Origin: Silvania confinis
Lineage (GTDB): Bacteria; Pseudomonadota; Gammaproteobacteria; Enterobacterales; Enterobacteriaceae
Assembly: GCF_025564085.1 (NCBI RefSeq)
Contig: NZ_JAMGZJ010000077.1
Coordinates: 727,442-791,441, forward strand
Direction: 5' to 3'
DNA length: 64,000 nt
Both the position numbers and the translations under genes were made by a program. This document shows positions 40,015-52,539 of this stretch, one piece after another. Each line of letters starts with the position of its first letter. Positions within the stretch are counted from its first letter, which is position 1. Under the pieces are notes generated by a model. It was not told where the DNA came from and did no database searches. It was given only the letters and a program-made list of their open reading frames with translations.

Positions 40015-40863
40015 ATGAACTGTTTAATTCGGATCCGCCAGCGCTATGCGGGTCTTGCCCAGAGCGACAAAAAGCTGGCGGATTTTTTGCTCTCCCAGCC
40101 CGATCGCGCGCGCCACTTAAGCTCGCAGCAGCTGGCCAGCGAAGCGGGCGTTAGCCAGTCCAGCGTGGTTAAATTTGCCCAAAAGATGGGGTTTAAAGGC
40201 TTTCCGGCGCTGAAACTTGCGATCAGCGAAGCGCTGGCCAGTAACCCTAACCCGCAGTCGATGCCGGTGCATAATCAGATCCGTGGCGATGACCCGATGC
40301 GCCTCGTCGGCGAGAAGCTGATCAAAGAGAAGGTCGCGGCGATGCACGCCACGCTGGACGTTAACAGCGAAGAGAAGCTGCTCGAAAGCGTTGGCATGCT
40401 GCGCGCGGCGCGGCGGGTGATCCTGACCGGGATTGGTGCCTCCGGGCTGGTGGCGCGTAATTTTGGCTGGAAGTTGAATAAAATTGGCCTGATCGCCATT
40501 GCTGAGCAGGACATGCACGCCCTGCTGGCGACGGTCCAGGCGATGGCACCCGACGATCTGCTGCTGGCCATCTCCTACTCCGGTGAACGACGGGAGATCA
40601 ATCTCGCCGCCGATGAGGCGCTGCGCGTAGGCGGCAAAATTCTGGCGATCACTGGTTTTACTCCCAATGCCCTGCAGCAGCGTGCGACGCGCTGTCTGTA
40701 CACCATCGCCGAGGAGCAGGCCACCCGCAGCGCAGCGATTTCATCCACCAGCGCACAGATGCTGCTGACCGACCTGCTGTTTATGGCGCTGGTTCAGCAG
40801 GATCTGGAGCATGCCCCGGAGCGTATTCGCCACAGTGAGGCGCTGGTAAAAAAACTGGTTTGA
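40015..40863 (+). CDS. yfhH: RpiR-family transcriptional regulator YfhH
   Basis: A 282-residue regulator, the same length as E. coli YfhH, with an RpiR HTH (about 1-75, LSSQQLASEAGVSQSSVVKFAQKMGF) and a SIS domain (about 125-260, GIGASGLVARNF and LAISYSGERREINLAADEAL). AGGAG precedes the ATG. In E. coli it has no known target. Here it is divergent from murQ-murP, the arrangement MurR has elsewhere, so it is likely the MurNAc regulator in this organism. That role is inference. Confidence 0.92.
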   Translation: MNCLIRIRQRYAGLAQSDKKLADFLLSQPDRARHLSSQQLASEAGVSQSSVVKFAQKMGFKGFPALKLAISEALASNPNPQSMPVHNQIRGDDPMRLVGEKLIKEKVAAMHATLDVNSEEKLLESVGMLRAARRVILTGIGASGLVARNFGWKLNKIGLIAIAEQDMHALLATVQAMAPDDLLLAISYSGERREINLAADEALRVGGKILAITGFTPNALQQRATRCLYTIAEEQATRSAAISSTSAQMLLTDLLFMALVQQDLEHAPERIRHSEALVKKLV

Positions 40864-40874
40864 GCAGGGTATGA

Positions 40875-41556
<682 letters not shown>

Positions 41557-41557
<1 letters not shown>

Positions 41558-42288
41558 TACTTGCGCGCTTCCAGCATCAGGCGCTTCATCTCGGCAACGG
41601 CTTCTTTCAGTCCGCTCATCACCGCACGACCGATAATCGCGTGACCAATGTTCAGCTCGTGCATTTCCGGGATCGCCGCAATGGCTTTGACGTTATGGTA
41701 AGTCAGTCCGTGACCGGCGTTGACCTTCAGGCCAAGGCCCGCCGCATAGGTTGCGGCTTTGGCGATGCGCGCCAGTTCTTTGGCCTGAGCGGCTTCGTCT
41801 TCAGCATCGGCATAGCAGCCGGTATGAATTTCAATGTATGGCGCGCCCGCGTCCGCAGCGGCTTTAATCTGCGCATCGTCAGCATCAATGAACAGCGACA
41901 CCAGAATACCGGCATCGGCCAGACGTTTGCAGGCATCGCGCATTTTGTCCAGTTGCCCGGCGACATCCAGCCCGCCTTCGGTGGTCACTTCCTGACGTTT
42001 TTCCGGCACCAGGCAGCAGAAATGCGGCTTCGTCTCAACGGCAATCGCCAGCATCTCTTCGGTAACCGCCATCTCCAGGTTCATGCGCGTATCCAGCGTC
42101 TGACGCAGCACGCGCACGTCACGGTCGGTGATGTGACGGCGATCTTCACGCAGATGCACGGTAATGCCGTCTGCACCCGCCTGCTCGGCGATAAATGCCG
42201 CCTGAACCGGGTCAGGATACGCGGTGCCGCGCGCATTGCGCAGCGTGGCGATGTGGTCAATGTTGATGCCTAACAGTAATTCAGCCAT
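41557..42288 (-). CDS. pdxJ: Pyridoxine 5'-phosphate synthase
   Basis: Condenses 1-deoxy-D-xylulose-5-phosphate with 3-amino-1-hydroxyacetone phosphate to form pyridoxine 5'-phosphate. It has 243 residues. TIM-barrel landmarks are [33 protein letters not shown] and [12 protein letters not shown]. It lies between recO and acpS, the conserved rnc-era-recO-pdxJ-acpS order. Confidence 0.97.
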
Positions 42289-42315
42289 GACAATCCTCGG
42301 TTTTCTTTTCGTTCG

Positions 42316-43023
42316 TTAACGCTTCGGCAAAAACTGCCGGAATAATTCTCGGCTCTTTAAGGGCTTGCCACCAAGATACGGCTTGAGCGCAATGCGGGTA
42401 AAGCGTTTTGCCGCCCGCAGCGTGCTGGCATCAGGAAATTCGCGTTCCGCCAGCGCCCGGAGATCCCGTCCGGTAAACGTGCTGTTATCGATGACAATGC
42501 TCGCGATAAACCCTTTCTCTTCGCGATAGCGGTAGGTCATGGTGTCATCCACAAGATCACCGCTGCCCGCACAGTGCAGAAAATCCACGCCGTATCCCAG
42601 ATGCCCGAGCAGCGCCAGCTCAAAGCGGCGTAGCGCAGGCTCCGGCGAGCCGGTGCTGCCTGCAAGCGCCTGGATACAGTACAGATAGTCGAAAAAGAGT
42701 TCAGAAAAGCGGGTCTCATGTTCCAGTACGCGCGAGACAAGCTCGTTCACATACAGACCGCTATACAGCGTAATACCAGAGAGGGGGAGCGCCAGAGAGA
42801 CGGCTTCAGCACTGCGCAGAGTTTTGACTTCTCCGCGTCCGCCAAAACGCACCAGCAGGGGTGTGAAGGGTTGCAGAGCGCCCTTCAGGTTCGAACGTTT
42901 GGAACGTGCGCCTTTAGCAACAAGGCGCACGCGACCGGATTCTTCCGTGAAGACGTCCAGCATCAGGCTGGTTTCGCTCCACGGACGACTATGCAGGACG
43001 AATGCGCGCTGCCAGCCTTCCAC
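42316..43023 (-). CDS. recO: DNA repair protein RecO
   Basis: Works with RecF and RecR to load RecA at gaps. It has 235 residues, about seven fewer at the C-terminus than E. coli RecO (242). The OB-fold N-terminus starts [21 protein letters not shown], with a GTG start codon at 43023. The helical C-terminal region carries RYREEKGF. It starts 11 bases after era. Confidence 0.96.
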   Translation of the reverse strand: MEGWQRAFVLHSRPWSETSLMLDVFTEESGRVRLVAKGARSKRSNLKGALQPFTPLLVRFGGRGEVKTLRSAEAVSLALPLSGITLYSGLYVNELVSRVLEHETRFSELFFDYLYCIQALAGSTGSPEPALRRFELALLGHLGYGVDFLHCAGSGDLVDDTMTYRYREEKGFIASIVIDNSTFTGRDLRALAEREFPDASTLRAAKRFTRIALKPYLGGKPLKSRELFRQFLPKR

Positions 43024-43034
43024 GTTTACGTGGC

Positions 43035-44839
<1,805 letters not shown>

Positions 44840-45814
44840 TTAATGGATGCCGCCAATACGATTTAAGCGTACGCCGGTCGGCCACTCGCCTTCCTGTTTC
44901 TCAAAACTCATCCAGATAGCGGTCGCTTTGCCCACCAGATTCGCTTCCGGCACAAAGCCCCAGTAACGGCTGTCCGCGCTATTATCGCGGTTATCACCCA
45001 TCATGAAGTAATGTCCCGGTGGCACAATCCAGGTCGCCAGCTGCTGGCCTGGCTGCTGATAGTACATACCCAACTGATCCTGGGCGATCGAGACGGTCAG
45101 AATACGGTGGGTCACATCACCCAGCGTCTCTTTACGCTCGCTGAGACGGATCCCGTTCTCTTTGCTCTCGCCTTTCGGCAGCTGGAAGAAACCGCTGGTC
45201 GCTTCGCCACCGTTACGACGGGCAAAGGTCTGCACAAAATCGCTTGGTTCAACGCCGGAATAGGTCACCGCTAACGCGCTGCCACAGGCGGTACCCGAAC
45301 TGCAACCTGGCTGAACCGTCACTTCTTTGGATACGGGGTTATAAGTCACTTTATCGCCCGGTACGCCGACGGTGCGTTTGATGTAGTCCAGACGCGGATC
45401 GTCCGGATACTTAAACACCACAATGTCACCGCGCTTCGGATGGCCGGTTTCGATCAGCGTTTTCTGGTAGATCGGATCTTTAATGCCGTAGGCAAACTTC
45501 TCCACCAGAATAAAATCACCGATCAGCAGCGTTGGCATCATCGAACCGGATGGGATCTGGAAAGGTTCATAGATGAACGAACGTACCACCAGCACAATAG
45601 CCAGCACCGGAAAGACCGAAGCACCCGTTTCCAGCCAGCCTGGTTTCGGGCTAACTTTTTTCAGGGTTTTCGGATCTAACTGGTCGCCAGTGGCCGCCTG
45701 TGCGGCAGCCTGACGTTCGCGACGTTTCGGTGCAAAAATAAACTTATCCAGACACCACAACAGCCCCGTCACCAGTGTGGCAATCACCAGGATCAGGGCA
45801 AACTTGTTCGCCAT
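44840..45814 (-). CDS. lepB: Signal peptidase I
   Basis: Removes signal peptides from exported proteins. It has 324 residues with two N-terminal transmembrane segments. The catalytic pair is Ser91 (QIPSGSMMPTL) and Lys146 (YIKRTVGVPGD). The conserved box near the end is FMMGDNRDNSADSRYWG. It is translated 16 bases after lepA, as in E. coli. Confidence 0.98.
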   Translation of the reverse strand: MANKFALILVIATLVTGLLWCLDKFIFAPKRRERQAAAQAATGDQLDPKTLKKVSPKPGWLETGASVFPVLAIVLVVRSFIYEPFQIPSGSMMPTLLIGDFILVEKFAYGIKDPIYQKTLIETGHPKRGDIVVFKYPDDPRLDYIKRTVGVPGDKVTYNPVSKEVTVQPGCSSGTACGSALAVTYSGVEPSDFVQTFARRNGGEATSGFFQLPKGESKENGIRLSERKETLGDVTHRILTVSIAQDQLGMYYQQPGQQLATWIVPPGHYFMMGDNRDNSADSRYWGFVPEANLVGKATAIWMSFEKQEGEWPTGVRLNRIGGIH

Positions 45815-45830
45815 GCCAACTCCTTAAGAA

Positions 45831-47630
45831 TTATTTTCCGTCTTTACCCACGTGCAGAATGGCGAGGAACGCTTCCTGCGGCAGCTCGACGTTACCGACC
45901 TGCTTCATACGTTTCTTACCGTCTTTCTGCTTCTGGAGCAGCTTTTTCTTACGGCTGACGTCACCGCCATAGCATTTCGCCAGAACGTTTTTACGCAGCT
46001 GTTTGACCGTTGCGCGGGCGATAATGTGGTTACCAATAGCAGCCTGAATCGCGATATCGAACTGCTGACGTGGGATGAGTTCTTTCATCTTTTCCACCAG
46101 TTCACGGCCGCGATACGGTGCGTTATCGTTGTGGGTGATCAACGCCAGCGCATCAACACGCTCGCTGTTAATCAGCACATCCACACGTACCATGTTAGAT
46201 GCCTGGAAACGTTTGAAGTTGTAGTCCAGCGATGCATAACCGCGCGACGTTGACTTCAGGCGATCGAAGAAGTCGAGTACCACTTCCGCCATTGGGATTT
46301 CATAGGTCAACGCCACCTGATTTCCGTGATAGACCATGTTGGTCTGCACACCACGTTTTTCGATACACAGGGTAATAACGTTGCCTAAGAATTCTTGCGG
46401 CAGCAGCATGTGACACTCCGCGATAGGCTCGCGCAGTTCAGCAATGTTGTTCAGCGGTGGCAGCTTGGACGGGCTGTCGACGTAGATAGTCTCTTTGGAG
46501 GTGGTCTCTACTTCGTAAACTACCGTCGGTGCCGTGGTGATCAGATCCAGATCGTATTCACGTTCCAGACGCTCCTGGATGATCTCCATGTGCAACAGGC
46601 CAAGGAAGCCACAGCGGAAGCCGAAGCCCAGCGCCGTTGAGCTTTCTGGCTCATAGAACAGAGAGGCATCGTTCAGGCTCAGTTTGCCGAGTGCGTCACG
46701 GAAGTTCTCGTAATCGTCGGAGCTCACCGGGAACAGACCCGCGTAAACCTGCGGCTTCACTTTTTTAAAGCCTGGCAGTGCTTTATCTGCCGGGTTACGT
46801 GCCTGGGTCAGGGTATCGCCAACCGGCGCGCCCAGAATGTCTTTGATTGCACACACCAGCCAGCCAACCTCACCGCACTTCAGTTCGGTACGGTCAACCT
46901 GCTTCGGCGTGAAGATCCCCAGGCGATCGGCGTTATAGACCTGACCGGTACTCATAACCTTGATCTTATCGCCTTTACGCATGGTGCCGTTTTTAATACG
47001 CACCAGCGAGACAACGCCCAGATAGTTATCGAACCAGGAGTCGATGATCAGCGCCTGCAGCGGGCCATCAGCATCACCTTCCGGGCCCGGAATTTCACGC
47101 ACCAGACGTTCAAGAACGTCGGTCACGCCCACGCCGGTTTTCGCCGAGCAGCGCACCGCGTCGGTGGCATCGATACCGACGATGTCTTCAATCTCTTCCG
47201 CTACACGATCAGGATCGGCCGCAGGCAGGTCGATTTTGTTAAGCACCGGCACCACGTGAAGATCCATTTCCAGCGCGGTATAGCAGTTAGCCAGCGTCTG
47301 GGCTTCTACGCCCTGCCCGGCATCAACCACCAGCAGCGCGCCTTCACAGGCCGCCAGCGAACGGGAAACTTCATAAGAGAAGTCAACGTGGCCTGGGGTA
47401 TCGATGAAATTCAGTTGATAAGTTTCGCCATCAGCAGATTTAAAGTCGAGCGTTACGCTTTGCGCTTTGATGGTGATACCACGTTCGCGTTCCAGGTCCA
47501 TGGAGTCCAGTACCTGGGCTTCCATTTCACGATCAGACAGGCCACCGCAAATCTGGATAATACGGTCAGACAGCGTCGACTTACCGTGGTCAATGTGAGC
47601 AATGATCGAAAAGTTACGTATGTTCTTCAT
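45831..47630 (-). CDS. lepA: Elongation factor 4
   Basis: A translational GTPase related to EF-G, involved in ribosome function or assembly. It has 599 residues. G-motifs are [25 protein letters not shown] and NKIDLP. The LepA-specific C-terminal domain ends with a basic region. It is the first gene of lepA-lepB. Confidence 0.98.
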   Translation of the reverse strand: MKNIRNFSIIAHIDHGKSTLSDRIIQICGGLSDREMEAQVLDSMDLERERGITIKAQSVTLDFKSADGETYQLNFIDTPGHVDFSYEVSRSLAACEGALLVVDAGQGVEAQTLANCYTALEMDLHVVPVLNKIDLPAADPDRVAEEIEDIVGIDATDAVRCSAKTGVGVTDVLERLVREIPGPEGDADGPLQALIIDSWFDNYLGVVSLVRIKNGTMRKGDKIKVMSTGQVYNADRLGIFTPKQVDRTELKCGEVGWLVCAIKDILGAPVGDTLTQARNPADKALPGFKKVKPQVYAGLFPVSSDDYENFRDALGKLSLNDASLFYEPESSTALGFGFRCGFLGLLHMEIIQERLEREYDLDLITTAPTVVYEVETTSKETIYVDSPSKLPPLNNIAELREPIAECHMLLPQEFLGNVITLCIEKRGVQTNMVYHGNQVALTYEIPMAEVVLDFFDRLKSTSRGYASLDYNFKRFQASNMVRVDVLINSERVDALALITHNDNAPYRGRELVEKMKELIPRQQFDIAIQAAIGNHIIARATVKQLRKNVLAKCYGGDVSRKKKLLQKQKDGKKRMKQVGNVELPQEAFLAILHVGKDGK

Positions 47631-47800
47631 ATAGTTAATAATTATGCCTTACGAATTCCTGGAGGCCGCGGTTCTTAGCCTGACGTTTTTCAGTGCGAAA
47701 ACGCAGCATTCTACACTACATCTCCTTAACCAGGAAATGCTCTTCCCGCAAGCTTAGCGTGAAGATTCGGCATTTTCTTTTATGAGATATAAATATAATA

Positions 47801-47825
47801 AAGCCCGGTTAAATTCACCGGGCTT
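47801..47825 (-). terminator. rseC terminator
   Basis: On the minus strand AAGCCCGGT pairs with ACCGGGCTT around a GAATTTA-type loop, followed by TATTATATTTAT. The rseC stop codon lies in the stem. It ends the rpoE-rseABC transcript. Confidence 0.88.
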
Positions 47826-48291
47826 CTGAAGAGAGAATTTCAACACGAAGCTCATCGGGCGGTAACCCGACGCTGAGGATAACCGGTTGCCATGCTTCAC
47901 GCGCTGCGAGCTTATGCGAAAAACCGCGCGCCAGTAAAAAGCCGCCTACGCCGCCCAGCGCCGCGCCGCACATTGCGGCCAGATCGGTGCCAAACATGAC
48001 CTGGAATACACCGCCAAGCGCAAACAGGCCCACCAGCGGGGAAAGGTAGACCAGCATGGCAGAACCCAGCAGGCTGCCTTCAGCGATGCCTAATTCCACC
48101 TTTTGTCCTTCGACCAGCGGTTGAGCGCTGGGTACGACGATGGTGTGCGTGGTTTGTGGGCCCAGCTTATTGAGGACCCGGCTTCCGCAGCCAGCTCGGG
48201 AGGCGCAGCTGTTGCAGGAGGCTTTAACATCACAGCTGACCTGTGCGACACCGTCCTGCCATGAAACAACGGTTGCCCATTCTTTGATCAT
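47815..48291 (-). CDS. rseC: SoxR-reducing system / sigma-E factor RseC
   Basis: An inner-membrane protein of 158 residues. A cysteine-rich cytoplasmic N-terminus (CDVKASCNSCASRAGCGSR) precedes two hydrophobic segments near 72-125. It is linked to reduction of SoxR with the Rsx complex and has a minor effect on sigma-E. It overlaps rseB by four bases. Confidence 0.95.
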   Translation of the reverse strand: MIKEWATVVSWQDGVAQVSCDVKASCNSCASRAGCGSRVLNKLGPQTTHTIVVPSAQPLVEGQKVELGIAEGSLLGSAMLVYLSPLVGLFALGGVFQVMFGTDLAAMCGAALGGVGGFLLARGFSHKLAAREAWQPVILSVGLPPDELRVEILSSEAR

Positions 48292-49241
48292 TGTCCGGCC
48301 TTGAATTTAATACTGTCAGCGATGCGTTTGGCCGTCGGTGGCGGCAGTTCACCGACGATGGTGATCTCGGCGTTATCGCGGACCGTGGTACTCACCGTAC
48401 GACGACCGGTGCGCAGCATCTGATCGGCGCTCACCGGTGTGGCCCGATTGATATTCACCGAGAAGCTAAACAACCCGTCGGAATAGAGACGCGATTCAAC
48501 CGGCGTATCAATCGTAGGCAGCTGACGTCGACTGCTGGAGACTTCACTAAACCCTTGCGGGATCCAGTTGGGCGCCCAGTTGAAATTAACCGTATCGCCC
48601 ACTGGCACGGAAAGCAGCGGCGGCAGGTTGGCTTTTGCCAGATTCTGCATGCTGTTACCCACCTGGTTATCCACAGTAAAGGAGATCACCCGGAACTGTT
48701 CCAGCGTCTCACCGTCGCGATCCAGCAGGTCGACACGCATCGGCAGCTTAGTTTCTGCATCCATCCAGACGATATAGCTATAGCGCGTACCGTCTCTTGC
48801 AACCACACGCAGAACATCGCACAGCCTGTCGGCAATACGGGTGCGGCCTACCGAGATAAAGTCGTAGTAAGGCGCAAGACGCTTGAAGTCGGTATAGATC
48901 AGCGAAGGCAGCGAATCAACAATGTAGTCGCCGTTCAGCGTAAAGGGTTCAAGCCCCGGCTCAAAGTAGCTGATTTCATTGCCACGCTGCACCACTTCGC
49001 GGCGCGGGCCATCCATCTGCAAGAGCTGGGCAAGCGGCTGTTTATCAAGTCGGGCATGGCGGTAGCGTAAAGACTCTACACCTTGCTTGTTGATACTAAT
49101 AAAAGCCAGTTCGTAGTTGAGTGACTGGCTGGCCTGGTTCATTTGCTGCAACAACGCCCCGGATGAATTATCAGCCGAGGCGTTTACAGAGAAGAACAGG
49201 CTACCCGCCATCAGAGACATGGCGCACCAAAGCTGCTTCAT
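48288..49241 (-). CDS. rseB: Sigma-E regulatory protein RseB
   Basis: A periplasmic protein that binds RseA and protects it from DegS until lipopolysaccharide displaces it. It has 317 residues, with a signal peptide (MKQLWCAMSLMAGSLFFS, cleaved after NASA). The mature protein has two domains: an N-terminal LolA-like one and a smaller C-terminal one that touches RseA. It overlaps rseA by one base. Confidence 0.97.
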   Translation of the reverse strand: MKQLWCAMSLMAGSLFFSVNASADNSSGALLQQMNQASQSLNYELAFISINKQGVESLRYRHARLDKQPLAQLLQMDGPRREVVQRGNEISYFEPGLEPFTLNGDYIVDSLPSLIYTDFKRLAPYYDFISVGRTRIADRLCDVLRVVARDGTRYSYIVWMDAETKLPMRVDLLDRDGETLEQFRVISFTVDNQVGNSMQNLAKANLPPLLSVPVGDTVNFNWAPNWIPQGFSEVSSSRRQLPTIDTPVESRLYSDGLFSFSVNINRATPVSADQMLRTGRRTVSTTVRDNAEITIVGELPPPTAKRIADSIKFKAGQ

Positions 49242-49891
49242 TACTGCGATTGCGTTCCTAAGGTTTGGTTTCCGGGCACTTGCACAGCAGCTTGCTGGGT
49301 TTGTGCCTGCTCAAACTGGAGCTGTTCGGAATGCAGACGACGCTGCAATTCATAATCCTGCAACATCGCATTAATGCGACGGCGCTGCTCTTGTACCTGC
49401 TGTTGCTGACCGGCTCCCGCCGATGCATCAGAGGGTATGCCCAGACTAACCGGGCTAGCTTTGCCCATCATCGGCAGCGTATTAAACACTGGCGCTTCTG
49501 GCTGCTGGTTCGCTTCAGATTGGGTATTATACTGCTGGACGCCAACAATAACTGCAAGCGATACGCAAGCAGCCACTCCCATTTGAGTCAATTGACTCGC
49601 CCAGGGACGCACTTTGGTCCAGAACGGCATCTTCTGCCACAGGTGCGGTGCAGGTTGGGCTTCAGGAATCAGCGGAGTGGCCTGAGAAACAGGTTCGTTC
49701 TCAATAGCAGCCATTACGCGTGCTGAGATATCGAAATGAAGGACGTCGCCGGTATCACCACGCAAGGAGTCGCGGATGAGGTGATAACTCTCCCAGGTTT
49801 TTTGCATCTCAGGAGAGCGAGAGAGCTCGTCGAGCAGCTCACTGTCCAGCGTTTCACCATCCATTAAAGCGGAAAGTTTTTCTTTCTGCAT
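49241..49891 (-). CDS. rseA: Anti-sigma-E factor RseA
   Basis: A membrane anti-sigma factor that holds RpoE until cut by DegS and RseP. It has 216 residues. The N-terminal cytoplasmic part (about 1-90) has KEKLSALMDGETLDSELLDEL. A transmembrane segment lies near 105-120 (MGVAACVSLAVIVGVQQ). The periplasmic tail is Gln-rich. It is 31 bases after rpoE. Confidence 0.97.
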   Translation of the reverse strand: MQKEKLSALMDGETLDSELLDELSRSPEMQKTWESYHLIRDSLRGDTGDVLHFDISARVMAAIENEPVSQATPLIPEAQPAPHLWQKMPFWTKVRPWASQLTQMGVAACVSLAVIVGVQQYNTQSEANQQPEAPVFNTLPMMGKASPVSLGIPSDASAGAGQQQQVQEQRRRINAMLQDYELQRRLHSEQLQFEQAQTQQAAVQVPGNQTLGTQSQ

Positions 49892-49922
49892 GCCTAATAC
49901 CTTTTCCAGTATCCCGCTAGAG

Positions 49923-50498
49923 TCAACGCCTGATTAGCGGTTGAACTTTATTATCAATAGCTTCTCGCGCGCGAAAAATTCGCGAGCGAACAGTACCGAC
50001 CGGGCAATCCATGATAGCGGCTATCTCTTCATAGCTCAGTCCATCCAGCTCCCGCAACGTAATTGCCATGCGTAAATCTTCCGGGAGCGACTCGATGGTA
50101 CGAAAAACTATTTGTCTCAGTTCTTCTGACAACATTAAGTTCTCAGGGTTCGAAATTTCTTTCAGCGCGCCGCCGCTTTCAAAATTCTCTGCGTCGATAG
50201 CGTCCACATCGCTTGAAGGCGGACGACGGCCCTGAGCAACCAGGTAATTTTTGGCCGTATTGACGGCAATACGGTACAGCCAGGTATAAAAAGCACTATC
50301 CCCCCGGAAAGATTCCAGCGCGCGATAGGCTTTAATAAAAGATTCTTGCACTACATCAGGGACATCCCCTGACGGTACATAGCGGGAAACCAGACTCGCC
50401 ACTTTATGCTGGTAGCGTACCACCAGTAAGTTAAAGGCTTTCTGTTCTCCCTTCTGGACCCGTTCAACCAGGACCTGGTCCGTTAACTGCTCGCTCAT
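49923..50498 (-). CDS. rpoE: RNA polymerase sigma-E factor
   Basis: An ECF sigma factor for envelope stress. The 191 residues match E. coli. Region 2 has DVVQESFIKAYRALESFRGDSAFYTWLYRIA (landmarks DVVQESF and FYTWLYRIA), and region 4 has LDGLSYEEIAAIMDCPVGTVRSRIFRAREAI. The start at MSEQLTDQ follows a GAGACATTACCTCGG leader; a GTG 11 codons upstream is unlikely. Confidence 0.97.
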   Translation of the reverse strand: MSEQLTDQVLVERVQKGEQKAFNLLVVRYQHKVASLVSRYVPSGDVPDVVQESFIKAYRALESFRGDSAFYTWLYRIAVNTAKNYLVAQGRRPPSSDVDAIDAENFESGGALKEISNPENLMLSEELRQIVFRTIESLPEDLRMAITLRELDGLSYEEIAAIMDCPVGTVRSRIFRAREAIDNKVQPLIRR

Positions 50499-50520
50499 CC
50501 GAGGTAATGTCTCCCCAAAC

Positions 50521-50634
50521 CTAAAATCCACGCGTTATCGAAACGCCACTCCAAACACTGCACTGTGAGCAAGCAGTTGCTTTGAGGGTCTTTTTTTCAA
50601 TTAGTTCCGTCACGCCTTTGTTTTTGTTAATCAC
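50521..50634 (-). CDS. Candidate rpoE leader peptide (RseD-like)
   Basis: A 37-codon frame with a GTG start (MINKNKGVTELIEKKTLK onwards) ends in TAG 22 bases before the rpoE ATG. E. coli has a translated leader gene, rseD, upstream of rpoE. The ribosome-binding site here is weak, and I cannot confirm that this frame matches RseD. A different frame ends in TGA overlapping the rpoE ATG (GGATGA) and encodes a tail ending WILGLGRHYLG; it has only TTG or GTG starts and is an alternative. Confidence 0.3.
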   Translation of the reverse strand: MINKNKGVTELIEKKTLKATACSQCSVWSGVSITRGF

Positions 50635-50895
50635 GTCGCAGACTGTTCATTTTCTATCATTATAAGTCTGATACTGATACGCACCCAATTTCTGATAAGA
50701 AATGGCATTTTCCGCCTGAAGGTTACCGCAAGACGGGCTTTATTTCATCACAAAATCTGAAGCTAACGATCTGCTTCGCAAAATATTTTCGTCTTTTTGT
50801 GCTGGCATCGTGTCGCCCCGCGTGTTTAGCCATTGCAACCTAGCTCAAATAAAACGTGCGATTCATCGCATTCGGGTGCTATGCTGGCCCGACAA

Positions 50896-50913
50896 TGTTT
50901 AGTAAATTAAACA
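50896..50913. promoter_or_regulatory. NadR box of nadB
   Basis: TGTTTA-GTAAAT-TAAACA is a perfect NadR operator palindrome, six bases before the nadB ATG. NadR with NAD would block nadB expression. Confidence 0.9.
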
Positions 50914-50919
50914 AACATC

Positions 50920-52539
50920 ATGAATGCAAAGTCTGAACTTACCTGTGATGTACTGATTATCGGCAGCGGCGCCGCCGGGCTCTCGCTGGCGCTGCGTCTC
51001 GCATCACATCAAAAAGTGATTGTCCTCAGCAAAGGTCCTGTCAGCGAAGGCTCAACATTCTATGCCCAGGGCGGTATCGCCGCGGTGTTTGATGAGACCG
51101 ACAGCATCGATTCGCACGTGGACGATACCTTGATTGCCGGGGCCGGGATTGTGGATCCACACGCCGCCAGATTTGTCGCCAGTAACGCTCGACAGTGCGT
51201 ACAGTGGCTTATCGATCAGGGCGTGTTGTTTGATACCCACGTGCAGGCAAACGGTGAAGAGGGCTACCATCTGACGCGGGAAGGCGGGCACAGCCATCGC
51301 CGGATCCTGCACGCAGCAGACGCCACCGGTAAAGAAGTCGAAACCACACTGGTAAGCCAGGCGCTGAATCACCCGAACATTCAGGTGTTGGAACGCAGTA
51401 ATGCGGTCGACCTGATCATTTCCGATAAAATTGGCCTGCCGGGTACGCGTCGCGTAGTCGGTGCCTGGGTCTGGAACCGGAATAAAGAAACGGTTGAAAC
51501 CTGCCGGGCAAAATCCGTTGTGCTGGCGACCGGCGGCGCGTCCAAGGTCTATCAATACACCACCAACCCGGATATTTCCTCAGGAGATGGCATTGCCATG
51601 GCCTGGCGTGCTGGCTGTCGGGTAGCAAACCTGGAATTTAACCAGTTTCACCCGACTGCATTATTCCATCCGCAGGCGCGTAATTTCCTGCTCACCGAAG
51701 CCCTGCGCGGCGAAGGCGCGCACTTAAAACGTCCTGACGGGACGCGCTTTATGCCGGATTTCGATGAACGTGGCGAGCTGGCCCCGCGCGATATCGTCGC
51801 CCGCGCCATTGATCATGAAATGAAGCGTTTAGGCGTGGATTGCATGTATCTGGATATCAGCCACAAGCCCGAGGAGTTTGTTCGCCAGCACTTCCCAACC
51901 ATTTATGAAAAGTTGCTGGGATTAGGTATCGACCTCACCAAAGATCCAGTGCCTGTAGTACCTGCCGCGCACTACACCTGCGGCGGCGTGATGGTGGACG
52001 ATCACGGGCGAACCGATGTTGACGGTCTGTACGCTATCGGCGAGGTGAGTTATACCGGCCTGCACGGCGCTAACCGCATGGCATCCAACTCTCTGCTCGA
52101 ATGTCTGGTGTACGGCTGGTCGGCGGCAGAGGATATTATTAAGCGCATGCCTTACGCACGCCATGCTGAAATCCTGCCGGCCTGGGATGAAAGCCGGGTG
52201 GAAAATCCGGATGAGCGGGTTGTTATTCAGCATAACTGGCACGAGCTGCGCCTCTTTATGTGGGATTACGTAGGAATTGTGCGTACCAGCAAGCGCCTGG
52301 AGCGAGCCTTGCGCCGCATTACGATGCTTCAGCAGGAAATGGATGAGTACTACGCCCATTTCCGCGTCTCGAACAATCTGCTGGAATTACGCAATCTGGT
52401 GCAGGTGGCTGAGCTTATCGTACGCTGCGCCATGATGCGTAAAGAGAGTCGTGGTTTGCATTACACGCTGGACTACCCGGAGCAGCTTGAGCACTCCGGG
52501 CCATCCGTGCTTTCACCGCTGGATCACATGAACAGATAA
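50920..52539 (+). CDS. nadB: L-aspartate oxidase
   Basis: FAD enzyme for the first step of de novo NAD synthesis, making iminoaspartate for NadA. It has 539 residues. The dinucleotide fold is [15 protein letters not shown]. Further landmarks of the fumarate reductase/succinate dehydrogenase flavoprotein family are the [11 protein letters not shown] segment, the FNQFHPTAL region, and the [26 protein letters not shown] region (split). The 3' end overlaps the convergent trmN6 by 16 bases. Confidence 0.98.
   Translation: MNAKSELTCDVLIIGSGAAGLSLALRLASHQKVIVLSKGPVSEGSTFYAQGGIAAVFDETDSIDSHVDDTLIAGAGIVDPHAARFVASNARQCVQWLIDQGVLFDTHVQANGEEGYHLTREGGHSHRRILHAADATGKEVETTLVSQALNHPNIQVLERSNAVDLIISDKIGLPGTRRVVGAWVWNRNKETVETCRAKSVVLATGGASKVYQYTTNPDISSGDGIAMAWRAGCRVANLEFNQFHPTALFHPQARNFLLTEALRGEGAHLKRPDGTRFMPDFDERGELAPRDIVARAIDHEMKRLGVDCMYLDISHKPEEFVRQHFPTIYEKLLGLGIDLTKDPVPVVPAAHYTCGGVMVDDHGRTDVDGLYAIGEVSYTGLHGANRMASNSLLECLVYGWSAAEDIIKRMPYARHAEILPAWDESRVENPDERVVIQHNWHELRLFMWDYVGIVRTSKRLERALRRITMLQQEMDEYYAHFRVSNNLLELRNLVQVAELIVRCAMMRKESRGLHYTLDYPEQLEHSGPSVLSPLDHMNR

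Larger units (their letters stand above)
50499..50919 (-). promoter_or_regulatory. rpoE-nadB divergent region
   Basis: This 421-base region carries the promoters of both operons. The rpoE leader includes a candidate leader ORF (listed) and a promoter-like pair on the minus strand: TTGGGT, 18 bases, TATAAT (50659-50688). A sigma-E promoter is expected from E. coli, but I could not identify a clear GGAACTT element. On the nadB side there is a NadR box. The rest shows nothing recognisable. Confidence 0.55.
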
